From: Planctomycetaceae bacterium
GTDB lineage: Bacteria > Planctomycetota > Planctomycetia > Pirellulales > Pirellulaceae
NCBI GenBank assembly: GCA_005773145.1
Contig: SXHS01000185.1
Location: 1-6,233, forward strand
DNA length: 6,233 nucleotides
Direction of reading: 5' to 3'
In this document: positions 6,028 to 6,233 of the stretch, in pieces
Numbering within the stretch: the stretch's first letter is position 1
Layout: every line of letters starts with the position of its first letter
The notes under the pieces: model-generated
Told to the model about the DNA's origin: nothing
The model's input: only the letters and a program-made list of their open reading frames with translations
Database searches by the model: none
Made by a program: the position numbers and the translations under genes

Positions 6028-6233
6028 ATGGCACGCATCCGATTGCAAGAGGTCACCAAGATATTTTTTGGGGGGGTGCGGGCGGTTCACAACATGACGC
6101 TCGATGTGGCGGACCACGAATGCGTGGTCCTGTGCGGGCCTACGGGATGCGGCAAGACCACGACGTTGCGGCTGATCGCCGGTGTGGAATCGGCTACGAG
6201 TGGTCATATTCGGTTTGATGAGCAGATTGTCGA
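6028..6233 (+). CDS. ABC transporter ATP-binding protein, MalK/UgpC-like (5' part)
   Basis: This is the N-terminal 68 residues of an ABC ATPase cut by the right edge. It opens MARIRLQEVTK, then KIFFGGVRAV, and carries a complete Walker A motif GPTGCGKTT (37-45), followed by TLRLIAGVE and TSGHI. This arrangement is typical of the MalK/UgpC/MsmX family, which powers carbohydrate (CUT1-type) importers and acts as a dimer on the cytoplasmic face of the membrane. The Walker B motif, signature sequence and the C-terminal regulatory domain that defines the sugar family lie beyond the window, so the substrate class is a likelihood only. The ATG follows the stop of the propeller gene by 15 bp with only a weak GAG-type binding site, suggesting co-transcription and possibly translational coupling. 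A T6-G7 run lies at codons 12-17. Confidence 0.9.
   Translation, partial: MARIRLQEVTKIFFGGVRAVHNMTLDVADHECVVLCGPTGCGKTTTLRLIAGVESATSGHIRFDEQIV
6064..6076 (+). repeat. T6-G7 double homopolymer in the ABC ATPase gene
   Basis: Six T are followed directly by seven G, encoding the FFGG part of KIFFGGVRAV. The frame is intact and the residues fit the family, so this sequenced state is functional. Such runs are prone to polymerase slippage and to sequencing error. Confidence 0.8.

Overview
The window looks like a chromosomal segment of a planctomycete, most likely a Pirellulales-type organism. This is a judgement from protein style, without any database search. It rests on three things: a Ser/Thr kinase with a multi-pass N-terminal membrane region and a C-terminal kinase domain; a giant exported protein that combines PQQ-like beta-propellers, a methyltransferase fold and a malectin-like domain; and GAA-loop and C-rich hairpin repeats of a kind I associate with planctomycete intergenic DNA. 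The coding DNA is moderately GC-rich.

Layout. Positions 1-208 hold a 42-bp head-to-tail tandem repeat that is cut by the left edge and decays towards its right end. Positions 209-374 contain no gene but carry four hairpins in a row. A membrane-bound Ser/Thr protein kinase occupies 375-2024 on the minus strand. An intergenic region follows (2025 to 2229 or 2298), from which the kinase and the next gene diverge. It contains a candidate promoter for each direction, and each promoter has a short inverted repeat near its expected transcription start. The large propeller/methyltransferase/malectin-like protein runs from 2299 (possibly 2230) to 6012 on the plus strand. After only 15 bp comes the 5' part of an ABC transporter ATPase of the MalK/UgpC sugar-import type (6028 to the right edge).

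How the parts may fit together. The propeller gene and the ABC ATPase gene are probably co-transcribed. The exported protein ends in a likely carbohydrate-binding domain and the neighbouring ATPase resembles those of carbohydrate importers, so a role in extracytoplasmic handling of a sugar or glycan is a reasonable hypothesis, but the sequence does not prove it. The divergent kinase may be a sensor acting on the same process; only its position suggests this.

The points most worth a second look are the methyltransferase-type fold inside a protein that appears to be exported, the composite 3 x 14-bp architecture of the tandem repeat, and the hairpin array behind the kinase gene. I see no convincing defence system, CRISPR array, tRNA, rRNA or insertion sequence here.
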